A stretch of 64,000 bases of DNA from Plasmopara viticola. Lineage: Eukaryota > Oomycota > Peronosporomycetes > Peronosporales > Peronosporaceae. The notes under the pieces were generated by a model, which worked only from the letters and a program-made list of their open reading frames with translations, ran no database searches and was not told the DNA's origin. Below, one piece after another: positions 23,442-34,700 of the stretch (positions are counted from its first letter, which is position 1; every line of letters begins with the position of its first letter). Made by a program: the position numbers and the translations under genes. The stretch is taken from positions 930,001 through 994,000 of the forward strand of contig MBPM02000005.1 in assembly GCA_001695595.3 (NCBI GenBank), written 5' to 3'.

Positions 23442-24353
23442 ATGACTCTTTCTCCATCTCTGCTAGCAACAATGCTCTTTGCAGCAACTAGTCTTCCTGA
23501 AAGTCATTCCCACTTCAGCGGTAACGTTATTCCCACAAATGCCGTAACCTACACGGCTTACGAACAGTATGCCACCACCATGTTGGCCGCCGTCAACAAG
23601 CAGCGCGCGACTCAGGGACTGCCACCGCTGTGCTTGAACAATAAGTTGCACAAGTCTGCCCAGGCCCATTCCGAGGACATGGCGGCTCATGATTTTATGG
23701 GTCACGTAGGCTCGGATGGTGCGACCATGTCAGACCGGATTACGCGCACCACTTACGACTGGACCGCTGTGGCCGAGAACGTGGCTGCCGGGCAAGCGAA
23801 CGTGGACGATGTGATGGTCGCGTGGATCCATTCTCCCGAGCACTTGGAAAACATTATGGGAGAATACACCATGTTTGCCTGCGGATACGCTTTCAACCTA
23901 GACGGCTCGTTCCAGCACTATTGGACTCAACACTTTGGCTCGAGTGACACCGAGGCGTGTGACGGTATCGGTACCCAAACGGTACCAGAGGCCACGCCAA
24001 CGGTAAGGCCGGTGCAGGGCAACCACGTGCCCGAGGCGCTGGTACCAGTACCAGCGGCCATCCTTGGTACGAATGCTCCCGCTACCGAAGCTCCAGTGAC
24101 GTCCCCTCCAACGTTGGCTCCGGTGCCCGAGGCGGTGACACCTGCGCCGATGGGCATGGTCAATACGAATGCTCCCGTCACCGAAGCCCCAGTGACATTC
24201 ACTCCAACACCGCCTTCGGTGACCGAGGCGGTGACACCTGTGCCGGTGGACATAATCAATACGAATGCTCCCGTCACCGAAGCCCCAGTGACGTTTACTC
24301 CAACGCCGGCTTTGAACGGTAAGGAGGGCAAGGACTGTGAGTCGAGCTTCTGA
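23442..24353 (+). CDS. CAP/SCP/PR-1-like secreted protein 3 with 32-residue tail repeats
   Basis: Secreted CAP protein, 303 aa, intronless. The signal peptide spans residues 1 to about 22 (MTLSPSLLATMLFAATSLPE). The core has His76 (SAQAHSEDM), Glu112 (VAENVAAGQ), His134 (SPEHLENIMGEYTMF) and QHYWTQHFG. Residues 198-293 are three tandem 32-residue units built on EAVTPAP...NTNAPVTEAPVTFTPTP. The end reads KEGKDCESSF. The core is nearly the same as that of CAP gene 4, including the signal peptide, so these two are the closest relatives in the window. A fourth Cys (FACGYAF) is specific to this copy. The tail is probably an extended O-glycosylated or cell-surface spacer (inference). Confidence 0.93.
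   Translation: MTLSPSLLATMLFAATSLPESHSHFSGNVIPTNAVTYTAYEQYATTMLAAVNKQRATQGLPPLCLNNKLHKSAQAHSEDMAAHDFMGHVGSDGATMSDRITRTTYDWTAVAENVAAGQANVDDVMVAWIHSPEHLENIMGEYTMFACGYAFNLDGSFQHYWTQHFGSSDTEACDGIGTQTVPEATPTVRPVQGNHVPEALVPVPAAILGTNAPATEAPVTSPPTLAPVPEAVTPAPMGMVNTNAPVTEAPVTFTPTPPSVTEAVTPVPVDIINTNAPVTEAPVTFTPTPALNGKEGKDCESSF
24033..24320 (+). repeat. Coding tandem repeat, 3 x 96 bp, in CAP gene 3
   Basis: Three in-frame 96-bp units (32 codons) encode residues 198-229, 230-261 and 262-293. Units two and three are the most alike (shared NTNAPVTEAPVTFTPTP); unit one is more diverged. Confidence 0.85.
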
Positions 24354-25254
24354 TTTTCTCTGTTTTTATGTGTAATTTGTTGAGAGTAGAGTAAGGTTTA
24401 ATAGATGGATGCTTTTAACTAACCTGAACCTCCACAAAAAGCATGAAAACAAAATAATATAAGGTATGTAGTCGCACAACTTTTTTAGACAAAAGCTTGA
24501 TCTGTATCTCAAATCAAGGTTTTAAGCACAGCTGAAGAGGTAAACCTTTCCTATTTCAGAAGCCACGTTGTAAAAGTTGTGGTGTGACACCAATTGTGCA
24601 ACTCGGACGCGTCTCTTTATCACAGACGTGATTCATTGCGTAGCTATTGGTGTGATTGCGAGAGTGTTTTTATTTAAATCGTCGATACCTATTAAGCTGC
24701 ATCTTCCAGTCTCCAAACTCTGGCAGTGACATCGGCGAATCGTGAGCATGTTTCAGCGCAAACTGAAGTGTGCGTCACCACGAACTGCCTCTGCGGAAGC
24801 TGCGCGCTGTCGTTACAGTCCTTGACGAATAAGCAGACCATTGATCCTATGACCCATCCGAAACAAAAGTGTTAGTCCACCTGCAAGAAATAAGGCAAGT
24901 ACCGGTTGATCGAAAGATTATCTCGACAAGACTATTTTAAACCTAAAATTTGGCTAAAAGAAGTGCCTTATATAGACTTGTGTAGAGCGCTATGTATCAG
25001 CTGGTGCAATTTGTGCTCTAACACTATGTTTAAGGTACTGACTATGGGTAATTGCGCAACTAGCTACGAAATATATAAGCTCTAAAACTAATTCCCATCT
25101 ATAACACGCTTTCAAAGGAAGAAAGAAGAAACCGGATCACTCGCATTCTACAGTGGTGTTTCAAAGTGCAATCTACATTGCAAAACCCCTCGATCATGAG
25201 GGAAGATTTTCAACTTTTTATGCATATACTTTGGCGCTAAGCTTGGAAAAGGTT
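24354..25254. other. Spacer downstream of CAP gene 3
   Basis: No gene seen. A 34-bp segment at 24852-24885 recurs with one substitution at 27448-27481 (core GAAACAAAAGTGTTAGTCCA), marking a dispersed repeat. The stretch from about 24560 could be an old LTR, but no partner or target-site duplication was found. Confidence 0.4.
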
Positions 25255-25935
25255 GGGGTGACGCCCTCCTTCCAAGCGCGGGGGCTAATGCTCGCGCGCT
25301 TCGGGCAGGTGCTCTCGGGCATCTGCAGGTCTCTAACGAGTCTCACCCTCGACGCGACGGTCTCCAGCACCAGGCCAAACCCCCTTCCACGCCCTTAACC
25401 GCGCCAACCGCATCCGGATTGGCTCCTTTAATGTGAATTCTCTAGGTTCGAAGCGCAAGAAGCACGTAACACTCCCCGAAGATCTCCGGCGCTACCGCGT
25501 CGATATCCTTGGCCTCCGAGAAACCAAGATCTACGATAGAGGTGAGCACCGCATTGATGACTTCCTTCTAACCCTGAAAAAAAAAATAACGAAGCCAAGA
25601 CCGAAGTCACCAAAATCCGCCGCCACTGCAACTCGTCGGGCGCCACTCGACACGCCCGATCCCGAGAAGAAACCTGGCGCCACACTAAGAAGCTCGGAAC
25701 ACTCCTCGGCGATATTGAAGATCTATCCCGACGCAAGTCCCTGGCCACCCTCGCGCTCCACCGCCTCTGGTCCGTCTGGCTCCGCCCCACGCTCATCTCA
25801 CCCTAGACCCGCATTTGACTGTACAACACCTTCGTTTTACCAATTCTGCTGTACAACTGCGCCACCTGGGCTCTTACTAAGTCAGAGCTCCACGAAGACA
25901 ATGTCTGGCTATTCCAATAAAATGTGTACATATAG
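25255..25935 (+). mobile_element. Internally deleted LINE (APE-type non-LTR retrotransposon) remnant
   Basis: Plus-strand reading at 25415-25560 gives RIGSFNVNSLGSKRKK and then LPEDLRRYRVDILGLRETK, the start of the endonuclease/exonuclease/phosphatase domain of LINE ORF2. In another frame from 25585, EDLSRRKSLATLALHRLWSV and then VLPILLYNCATWALTKSEL match the region downstream of the reverse transcriptase in such elements. The middle of the endonuclease and the RT core are missing, and frames change between blocks. The element is therefore a dead, internally deleted copy. The 5' flank shares about 50 bp with the fragment at 3.1 kb. Confidence 0.8.
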
Positions 25936-27806
25936 TATACTCATTTTTGCAAATTGTATCTGTACATAAAAATTTTTCTAGGGAATTGTTTCATCCATCC
26001 TCAGCTTACTACCCCCTGGCTCAAAAGAATTAACCCATACGGAAACCGCTCATTATCTCTGACTGCAACCTTTTTTTATCGTACGAAAGCCCAAGACGCG
26101 TTGGAGTCAAAACCTTTTTTGAACTTTGGACATTTGCGCTTACAACCAGTGTTTTTCTATGAGTCCTCTGAGCTTCTGTTTCCAGTGCGTGCAAGCCAAA
26201 CACTAATAATAGCGACTTAGCTCTTTCCTTAAAGGATACCTTTTAAAGTTATCGATCTTTCGAATTTTCCCAATACGGCGCTTTGCTCCGACAAGCGACC
26301 GGCGCTCCGCTATTTTCGTTGGCGTAGCTTCTGTCAGGGATCATTAAAAAGTTTGGAGTCCGACAAAAATTAATCTCGTCATTGTTTGTACAACAGCCAT
26401 CCGTTGGTTGCCAGAGCTAAGGTAGCGAATAAATTGATAACTTTTGAGCTCATTAAGATTAGACATGAGTTATCAATCTTATAAATACCATTACGCAAAA
26501 AATATTTCGGCGATGACCGTTGATCAACAGCACTTTGGAGAAATGTATTCAGCCTTATTTTGTCTGGTCTGATTTTGAAAAGAATATTGAAAATGCTATT
26601 TTCGTCGTCACTTTTTGCTCTTTAAAGGGCTTCCTGAGAGGCGAGCCTTACCTTAGGAAATAGTCAGTTTGACTTGTTCGAGCCGTCTTTAACTTCCCTA
26701 ATCATAATTATGAACATGTAGCCTGCGCCTTCGTTGTCTGCCGGCCAAAAAGCATCTGCGTTGACAAAGGCCTGCTCGAACACTGTTTATCCCTGTGCTC
26801 TTGGGAGATAAAGCACTTATGTAAAGCACTTTTACGGTTCGGTGACCACGGTCTTTTAGGCAAAAAAAAGTGCAAAGCCACGCGCCCTTGATCATACGTG
26901 ATTGTGGCTGCATCAGTGTTCATCTGTATTCCTGATCTGGCACGAGGTTCCTTCTCTAATTTCTGAGAATGTGACGCATGATTAAAGCAGGTGTGAGAGT
27001 GTCGTAAAGACTAAAGTGGAAACCTTGAGGGAAACCGTCTTGATCCCCGCAGTAGAAGTTTTTGAGGTAGCTGTGGTTATACGCCTTCAGAATAATCTCA
27101 CTTTATGCATAGAGATATTAAATACTGAGACGCGCAAAGCAGCGGGGAGGGCTGCAGATGCAGGTCTATGAGAGCGTGTGTTGTTTGAGCAGCGCAAAAC
27201 TGTGCGTTCGACAGACGCAAGAAGTTACTTCGATTCATTTATTAAGCTTTTGAAAGGTAAAGTTGACAATCTACCCACGAAGGCGAAATATTATCAGCGA
27301 TGGACCTTGCACAGAGTTGATCGGAAAGAAGATGTTCGACTGTCATTTGAAAAAAGTTAAGCTTATGTAACTTTGAGTACCTTCAAATGTCTTACATAGT
27401 CGTTATATTAATGTTAAATCTGATTTTACAAACAGGTTATACAAGTAACCCATCAGAAACAAAAGTGTTAGTCCACCTGCATGCCAAGGACTTTGACGAC
27501 CACGCACAGCTTCAATTCGTGGCGGCAGTCGTAAGAAAACGCAACTAAAACGGTCATTAATTGAAGCCGCGATATTGATACTTTTGCTATTGATTCGACA
27601 GCCAGAGAACAAATTATTCAGCGTGTAAAGAATTGCGTTCAAATTGCTGATGTCTTAAATACGACTTTACAATTCCAACGATGAAAAGGAGAGGTATACC
27701 CAAAACTTAGCAAAGCAAATTGCAGTCGTACAAAATCCAACAATTTAATCTCCACTAAAGGTTCCGTTAATTCTACAAATGACTTTACTTAAACTCATAC
27801 ATAAAG
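25936..27806. other. Spacer between LINE remnant and CAP gene 4
   Basis: AT-rich, no gene supported. It contains the second copy of the 34-bp dispersed repeat at 27448-27481. The minus-strand reading across it (PPRIEAVRGRQSPWHAGG) looks like a fragment of a former coding sequence, possibly transposon-derived. Confidence 0.4.
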
Positions 27807-28784
27807 TTAAAAGGCCGACTCGCAATCCTTTCCCTTCGGATGGTACGAGGTCGGCGCTGGAGTGAACACTACTGAACATTCGGTAGCGGGAACCTTCGTA
27901 CCAAGTATCTCTATCGGCGCAGGTGTCACCGCCTCGGTTCCTTTAGTCGGTGTGAACGTGGACATGACTGGGGCTTCGGTAACCGGCGCATTTGTACCAA
28001 GTATGGCCATCGGTGCCGGTGTCACCGCTTCGGCAACGGGCGCAGTTGTACCAAGTACGGCCATCGGTGCCGGCGTCACTGCTTCGGTAACGGGCGCAGT
28101 TGTACCATGTATGGCCATCGGTGCCGGCGTCACTGCTTCGGTAACCGGCGCAGTTGTACCAAGTATGGCCATGGGTGCCGGCGTCACTACTTGGGTCTCG
28201 TAAGTGCGAAGCAACGGCTTCACCTTTGCAGTCACCTCTGGTACTGTCTGGTAACTGGGTCCATCACAAGCCTCTGTGTCACTTGCACCAAAGTGTTGAG
28301 TCCAGTAGTGCTGGAACGAGCCGCCTAGGTTGAACGCGTACCCGCTAGCAAACATGGTGTAATCCCCCATGATGTTTTCGAGGTGCTCGGGAGAATTGAT
28401 CCACGCCGTCATGACCTCGTCCACGTCCACTTGCCCGGCAGCCACGTTCTCGGCCACACCTTTCCAGTCGTAACCAGTGTGCGTAATCCGTTCGGACATG
28501 GTCGCACCATCTGAGCCTACGTGACCCATATAATCGTGCGCCGCCATGTCCTCGGAATGGGCCTGGGCAGACTCGTGCAACTTTTTGTTCAAGCACAGAG
28601 CCGCGAGTCCCTGAGTCGCGCGCTGCTTGTTGACGGCGGCCAACATGATGGCGGCATACTGGTGGTACGACGTGTAGGTTACGACGTTCGTGGCAATCGT
28701 TGTACCACCATAGTGGAGATGACCCTTTGAGAGACCAGTCGCTGCAAATAGCAGGATGGCGAGACGAGACGGAGTGGTGGTCAT
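27807..28784 (-). CDS. CAP/SCP/PR-1-like secreted protein 4 with 18-residue tail repeats
   Basis: Secreted CAP protein, 325 aa, intronless. ATG 28784 is chosen because it aligns with the start of CAP gene 3 (MTTTPSRLAILLFAATGLSK against MTLSPSLLATMLFAATSLPE); ATGs 3 and 21 nt upstream are alternatives. Cavity positions are the same as in copy 3: His76, Glu112, His134 and QHYWTQHFG. The tail has four 18-residue units (EAVTPAPMAILGTTAPVT type, residues 198-269), then longer units resembling the 32-residue repeat of copy 3, one with an extra Cys (ATECSVV). The end reads KGKDCESAF. Copies 3 and 4 therefore share an ancestral tail in which different sub-units were amplified. Upstream, AAGCTCACAATTGAACTTGCC resembles AGCTCACTTTTGGACTTGCC before copy 3. 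Confidence 0.93.
   Translation of the reverse strand: MTTTPSRLAILLFAATGLSKGHLHYGGTTIATNVVTYTSYHQYAAIMLAAVNKQRATQGLAALCLNKKLHESAQAHSEDMAAHDYMGHVGSDGATMSERITHTGYDWKGVAENVAAGQVDVDEVMTAWINSPEHLENIMGDYTMFASGYAFNLGGSFQHYWTQHFGASDTEACDGPSYQTVPEVTAKVKPLLRTYETQVVTPAPMAILGTTAPVTEAVTPAPMAIHGTTAPVTEAVTPAPMAVLGTTAPVAEAVTPAPMAILGTNAPVTEAPVMSTFTPTKGTEAVTPAPIEILGTKVPATECSVVFTPAPTSYHPKGKDCESAF
27978..28193 (-). repeat. Coding tandem repeat, 4 x 54 bp, in CAP gene 4
   Basis: Four 54-bp units (18 codons) encode the pattern EAVTPAPMAxxGTTAPVT. The units differ at only a few codons each, indicating recent amplification compared with the 96-bp repeats of CAP gene 3. Confidence 0.85.
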
Positions 28785-28799
28785 CATGATTAGTTTACT

Positions 28800-31700
28800 G
28801 AACAAGGTTGTGGAAAGAATGGCAAGTTCAATTGTGAGCTTAAGTGGGGCCTAGAGGTCTTTAAGAGGTGCCACTTTGATGGAATTGCCGACAAGATCTC
28901 TATGCAACAGACACCATGCCGTCTGGTGCCGAGCGTGTGGGTCACGACAGCAGTGCCTCGTCGGTCCGCTCCTGGTGGTAGTTTTAAAACAGCTGCTCCA
29001 GTCGTAGGCCACATGGGGCTAGTCGGATGATTGCTATATGTCGCCTATGTGCGGTATGGCGGTGCACACAGCCAAGAGCTGATCAACAGGTGAAATGTGC
29101 AGATCCACGAGCTCACGTTCTTGAGACGACAGCCGTTATCTAAACGGTGGAATGTGCGTGCGTCGGAATTTGCCGTGGCTGGACGATGAGTGTGTTGTGA
29201 CTGTCGCCGGTCGTACAAGTTTAGCAGCAATTAAAATGTTTGCCCTGTAGAAATTTGTTGTTGTGAGAGAGCAAAAATAAATTGCGTCTTATTCTGCTGT
29301 TAGGCACAAAGTTTACTGGGTAGACTTAAGCATTTTTTACCATTTTTTATGTTTAGCACAATATAGTATTTTAGGCATGAAATTCTGTACTATACTTGAC
29401 AGACTAATATTACTATATTCGAAGCGTGGGGCTTTAGACATTATAACAGAGCAAGACAATGCTGCAATTTTCAAGCCCTTAAACTTATTTCATACCTTTA
29501 GGAGATATTTAATTAGCGCTTTTTACAAAACGATTGAATTCCAAGGCTTAGATTAGATTCACGAAAGCTTCTTCTATCACAATCATTGACAATCGATGCG
29601 ATCTTTTTTCCAACAATACTACTACATGACTTGGAGCTGCTGCGATGTTGTACAACTACCACATAGCCCGCCGGCAGCAATGCGTCCATAAAAAGTGGGC
29701 AAGCCAAACATGTGATTATATGAATGGTAAAAACCAAAGATCCTAACGCCATTTACTGGCAAGAATTGATCGCAGTGCTATTTGCCGCAATTGCAATTTT
29801 AAATCGAGACGTCACTTAGTCTGCCGGTATGGCAATTGCGTGTGACACGACTCGTTGTGTCTGGTACAAATGTAATCCTATTTCTAATTTCTCCATCCCG
29901 TGGCAGTTTTGATGGCCTTTGAACACCACATTGAACAATCTCGTTGATAAGAATATACTGGATCTTCATGATCGATTAGGATCTCTGAGCCAAGGAGTAA
30001 AGTGAGCTGCTCATAAACCTAATAGAATTCGTCTTCGTCGAAAGAGAGTGTGTATCAATATTCTAGAGGTATTTCAATTTACAAAAGAACACTTTCGGTG
30101 AAATCAATGGCTCTTAATTAAGCCAAGAGCTCAAAATTTTTGGATTATGCGAGTCACAGTAGCTCTGGCTTAGAAAGTGCCTTGACGGGTGCACTCCTGC
30201 TATGACATAATAACCACGTGAATTGTCACTATCCTTGGGGTTAAGATCGCATGGGCAGCCACGAAATTGTTTGTGACACCAAGAGATCGTTTACCTATTC
30301 CATATCCAATCTTTTCTAGCGAAGCTATGTGATCGCTCTAATTAATACTTTGTTACCTAGATCTTGTGTCACCAGATGTGTCTTGCTGATCAATCAGTTC
30401 TACATGCAAATATTTGCTTACCGCTTCATAATACTCCGTTAATCACCTGTGGACCTGTGCTACCCACTCTGTCTTGCAGGCATAGGATATACATTTGCAA
30501 AGCTCTGCTACCTACAGTTGGTGGCCACCTCCACCCACAATGTCTTGTATACCTATACTACCCGCTCGCAGAGATTTTTGTCAACTACGCTACCCTTAGC
30601 GTACTTGATAGCCGAGAAATACCAGTGCAGCTTTCACGGCATCGTCGCGTCTATTTTCCTGGAAAAACTAGCACGCTTGCTCCATATATTTTGGCCACGT
30701 AATTGTCCAAATTTGTTCTAAAAGAGTTGTAAGCACAATCGAGGCGTGACATGACTCAGTACACGCCTCTTGCGCGGGATGTAGCGGCTGAAATCTACTT
30801 TTTTCCCAACAATTGAACAAGAACTCGTATTTCTCTTGTGGTAGCATGCTGGCAATCGAGTCATACTAATCCAAATGCGGGACCTTCTAATGCTGAGCAT
30901 TTATGTTAAGAGCAAGAAAAGCGGGTGTGCAAATGATATCCTCAGATTACAAAGCCATTTTCCTTCCGACTGTAAGGACGTCTTAAGCCGTCCTATAAGC
31001 CGGTCAGGCAGAAAAATACATTTTGTTGCTCTCTATCAATACATCATTTAACCTCTTTTGACTGACCACTGTCAAAATTACCTTCTCGTTGTTCTCTATT
31101 AGTACATCAGTTAATCAGTTTTAGCTGACCGCTGACGCGTCTGATTCTACCATGAATCAATATAGTTTACATAATGTTGCAAACTCGCATATTAGCCAGC
31201 AGTCAAATTTTCGCGATCATTCTTTTTCATCAAGCTCTCGGCAACAAAATTTCTATGGTGTGTCAACCGCACCCACTTTTTTATAATGGTCAACATCCGA
31301 TAAATAGTACACCCTTTCTCTAGAGGGCGTGGATTTTTCCTACAATCCTTCAGAGACCACGAACGAAACGTAGGCTCAAATCTTCGGCTCCTTCGGGACT
31401 AGCACATATCATGTGCCCATCCTTGCCGCAGCCAAATAAGTGAATATTGCTATGCTCAGGAACGCTTAAATTGATTGGGACTGAGCGTAATCCGCAAGCC
31501 TTCGACATCACGGCTTGGGGTCGTTTAAACAGAGTTGCTGTCCATTTTGGGCATTTGGTAGGAGACAGTCGGTACATTAAACCAAATTAGCAATTTATAC
31601 AGCCTCTCTCACCGTTGCTTTTTACACTCTATTTAGTTGACTGAGGAGCGGACTTACAATTTAGGACGCAAATAGACACCGTCGCCTCTACTCGTTTTGA

Positions 31701-34700
31701 AACCGCACCCCAGTGATAAGCTTACTAGGATTATTAATTTAAAGGATACGTAACAAGCTCGTGCCCTACTTGCTCACAGGCAAGACATTGTAGAAATTAG
31801 CAAAAATGAACTGATACCGGAAGGGACGCTGCTCTGAAATGGTCTTTACATGTGCTTCCGTGACACAAATCGCTTAAATAAAATGGTAGTTAAAATGAGC
31901 CTAGCTTTTAGCCAGTACCGCCAAGGCTTTAGGAGCCTGTGCTAAGTAAGATCCAGAGCATGAACTTTGCTCATACAGCTATGCACTATTTCGCACTCCA
32001 GATGCTTCACAGCAGGGAGGCTTGCACACGAAGCCGATTTACAAGACTTATATTCGACAAGTCGCTTAATCGGCGTGAATTTCCTTCGACAAATGATTGT
32101 AGGTGATATCAATCATCCCAAAATTGCTGTGAGGGTACAGGTAAATAATCTACCCGATTGAGTGTAGGGTGGCAATAACTGCTACCAAATGTGACAAGGT
32201 CACACAGCACCTTGCGCAGAGGAGGCGTCCGTGAAGGTTGAAAATCGATCGATCAAATTTACGATTTTACGGGTATCAACTTGTGAAAAAATATATAGAC
32301 TGCTTGATGCTTGATTGAGTACAATGTTGGTCTTAACCAACCTCTTCTATATGCACTAGATGTAACTCTGTAGTTTATGTTCATGCCAATAAACCTCAAT
32401 GTGTAAGGCGGTCAAAAGGCTCCTCACAACGAGAAGTCATCCTTTAAGCAAATTGATGGCAAATGGTCTTGACGTCTGGAAGACGGAAGGTCGACCCAAA
32501 GCCACCGCCGGCGTTAGACATTTAAAAGAACAGAGGTTTGTCTCACAGTCTTGAAAAACACTTTTGCATTGACGTACACACGACAATTAGCCTTGCAAGC
32601 GCAACGAGAGTATTTTGTATCTGCACAATATTTTGCATGTCGACCTTGTTAAACAACCCATTAAATCTTTAGTCCTGCAGTATTTGGAAAATTACATTGC
32701 AATTTTTGCTGCGCATACATCGATCAAAGGGGGAAATTGTGCGGATGCCAGGCGATCATGCTTTGAGCAACGCTACATTTATAGTCATACACATAAGCTT
32801 GATGACTGCAATCGTTGCTGCTTAACGAACATTCAATTAAAGATTTGAATAGAACTGCTTGTTTCGCGAAGCCACTATTGCTGTGAAACTCGTTGACACT
32901 TGAAGACTGTGCCTTCGCCTTAGTCATCGTCTTTGCGGTTTGAGTTTAACCCGGATGAAAACGTTTCATTCACACGCACTCTCGGGTGGGGCTGGGAGAA
33001 AGCCATTGGATGCTGAATTTACATCAGAGACAGTACGGGCAGGGAGAGGCTCACAGAGTCAGGGCGCGTTCGGCGGTCCAGTCTCCATGTATAATTATCA
33101 TGCTGATGGGAAAGAACTAAGTAGACTTCGCCAGCACATGGCCATTTGTCGATGCATTGTCTATGGCAAAATTAACCATTTGCGGCTAGGGTGTCCCCTG
33201 CGCTACGTGCGTTAAGGTTTAGGAAGTCAAACTTTTGCGGCCAAGTGGTAGTACGGTTCTGCGGGAAAAGAGCAGCAAATTCTAGCTTTGCATGTAGAGT
33301 GACACGTACCACTGAGCAACGCCCGTTATGAGCAGCGTTTGCTGCGTGTATAGGCTAGAGCATCAAGAATATTATGATCCTGATGATGCACGAGGGTGGC
33401 ACGTAACTTACAAAACAAAGCTTGGATTGGTTTGCGTTTGCTGTATGACCAGCGTGACATCGTCAAAACTGCTACTTTGGTGAATAAAGAGCGGTGCATA
33501 ATTCGCTAGCGAGTGCTCTGATGGAAATAGCTCTTTCCTAAACTTAAATGTAGCCGTAAATGCGTCAATGTGCAATCGTATACGACGCAAAACGCGTTTT
33601 CTTACTATAGGTTTCTCTTAGAAGGCAATGTACGGCGCTCATCAAGCTGCACAGAGGAATTGTCTTAGAGTATGAGAGTTTTTAATGAGCATGCAACACA
33701 TGACGATGGCACTAAAAATGTAGAGGCAGAGGCAGGATAAGCCTGAAAACTCATCCCTTCGGTCAATTTCGGCTTGAAGTGGATGTCACAACAGGGATTA
33801 GATACGCTTGCAGTCGACATCATAGCCAATGTAGTTGTCATGCAGGAAAAAAAACAGATCAAATTCGCGTCATTATTCGATAAGGGGTTATTAAAACTTT
33901 ATTTTGTATACGGAAAGGATCGTCAATCCTAACGAAACAAACGATTTTGAAGTGTATTTTTGTAAAGGATTACCAAGTCATTGACGCATTCTTTTGCGCA
34001 AAGTGCGAGAAAGGAATGGTTCCATTAATGAGACTTCTCCTCCCACGCCGACTTTCTGTGCTAGACAGTGAGATGACAAGTACACGCTTATAATCAGCTA
34101 TAATGGGCACAGATACTTGATACACTTAGAAAAAGTAGTGGTACAAAAAAATACATTGGAGGGTCTTGGATATACGGCGCTCTAGTTTCGGATAGTAGAG
34201 CTACAAAATAGAGATAGTGAAACACCATCGACTGCGTGCAATCTCCCAAGCGGTACAATCCGTAGCGGAATTTCCGCCTCAAGGGCTCTCGAACGCACTT
34301 GCAACGTTTTATCGCTCGGGAATGTCGCAGAGTGTATACATTGGTGACTCAAATTCGTGCAGAAAGCTCAACCCAGTCTTAAAACAAACTAATCACTTGC
34401 GAGCAATGGTCGAGCAAATAGGTTCATGCTACTAAAGATGAGTGCCTTTTAAGCGCTAACGAATTTTGATACATTATTATGTTCATTAAGCCAGAAAGTC
34501 TTTGAAAAAAGGCGCATTCCCACCAATTGGATGATACAATTTGCGCAGAGCGGTGATTTTACTATGTAAATCTCTAGTGCAAGATGCGAAATGTATCTGA
34601 AAAGTCCTGAACAACCAGATTTTCAATGTGTTCAAGCAAAGCCTGGAAAGGTGCTGATCTTGGTCTAGCAGGCTTCCAGAACCGTCGCGTGTCGTCTGTG

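Noticed and set aside
24560..24900. Possible solo LTR of a Copia-type element
   Set aside because: The composition is suggestive, but no second LTR, no clear TG...CA ends and no target-site duplication were seen.
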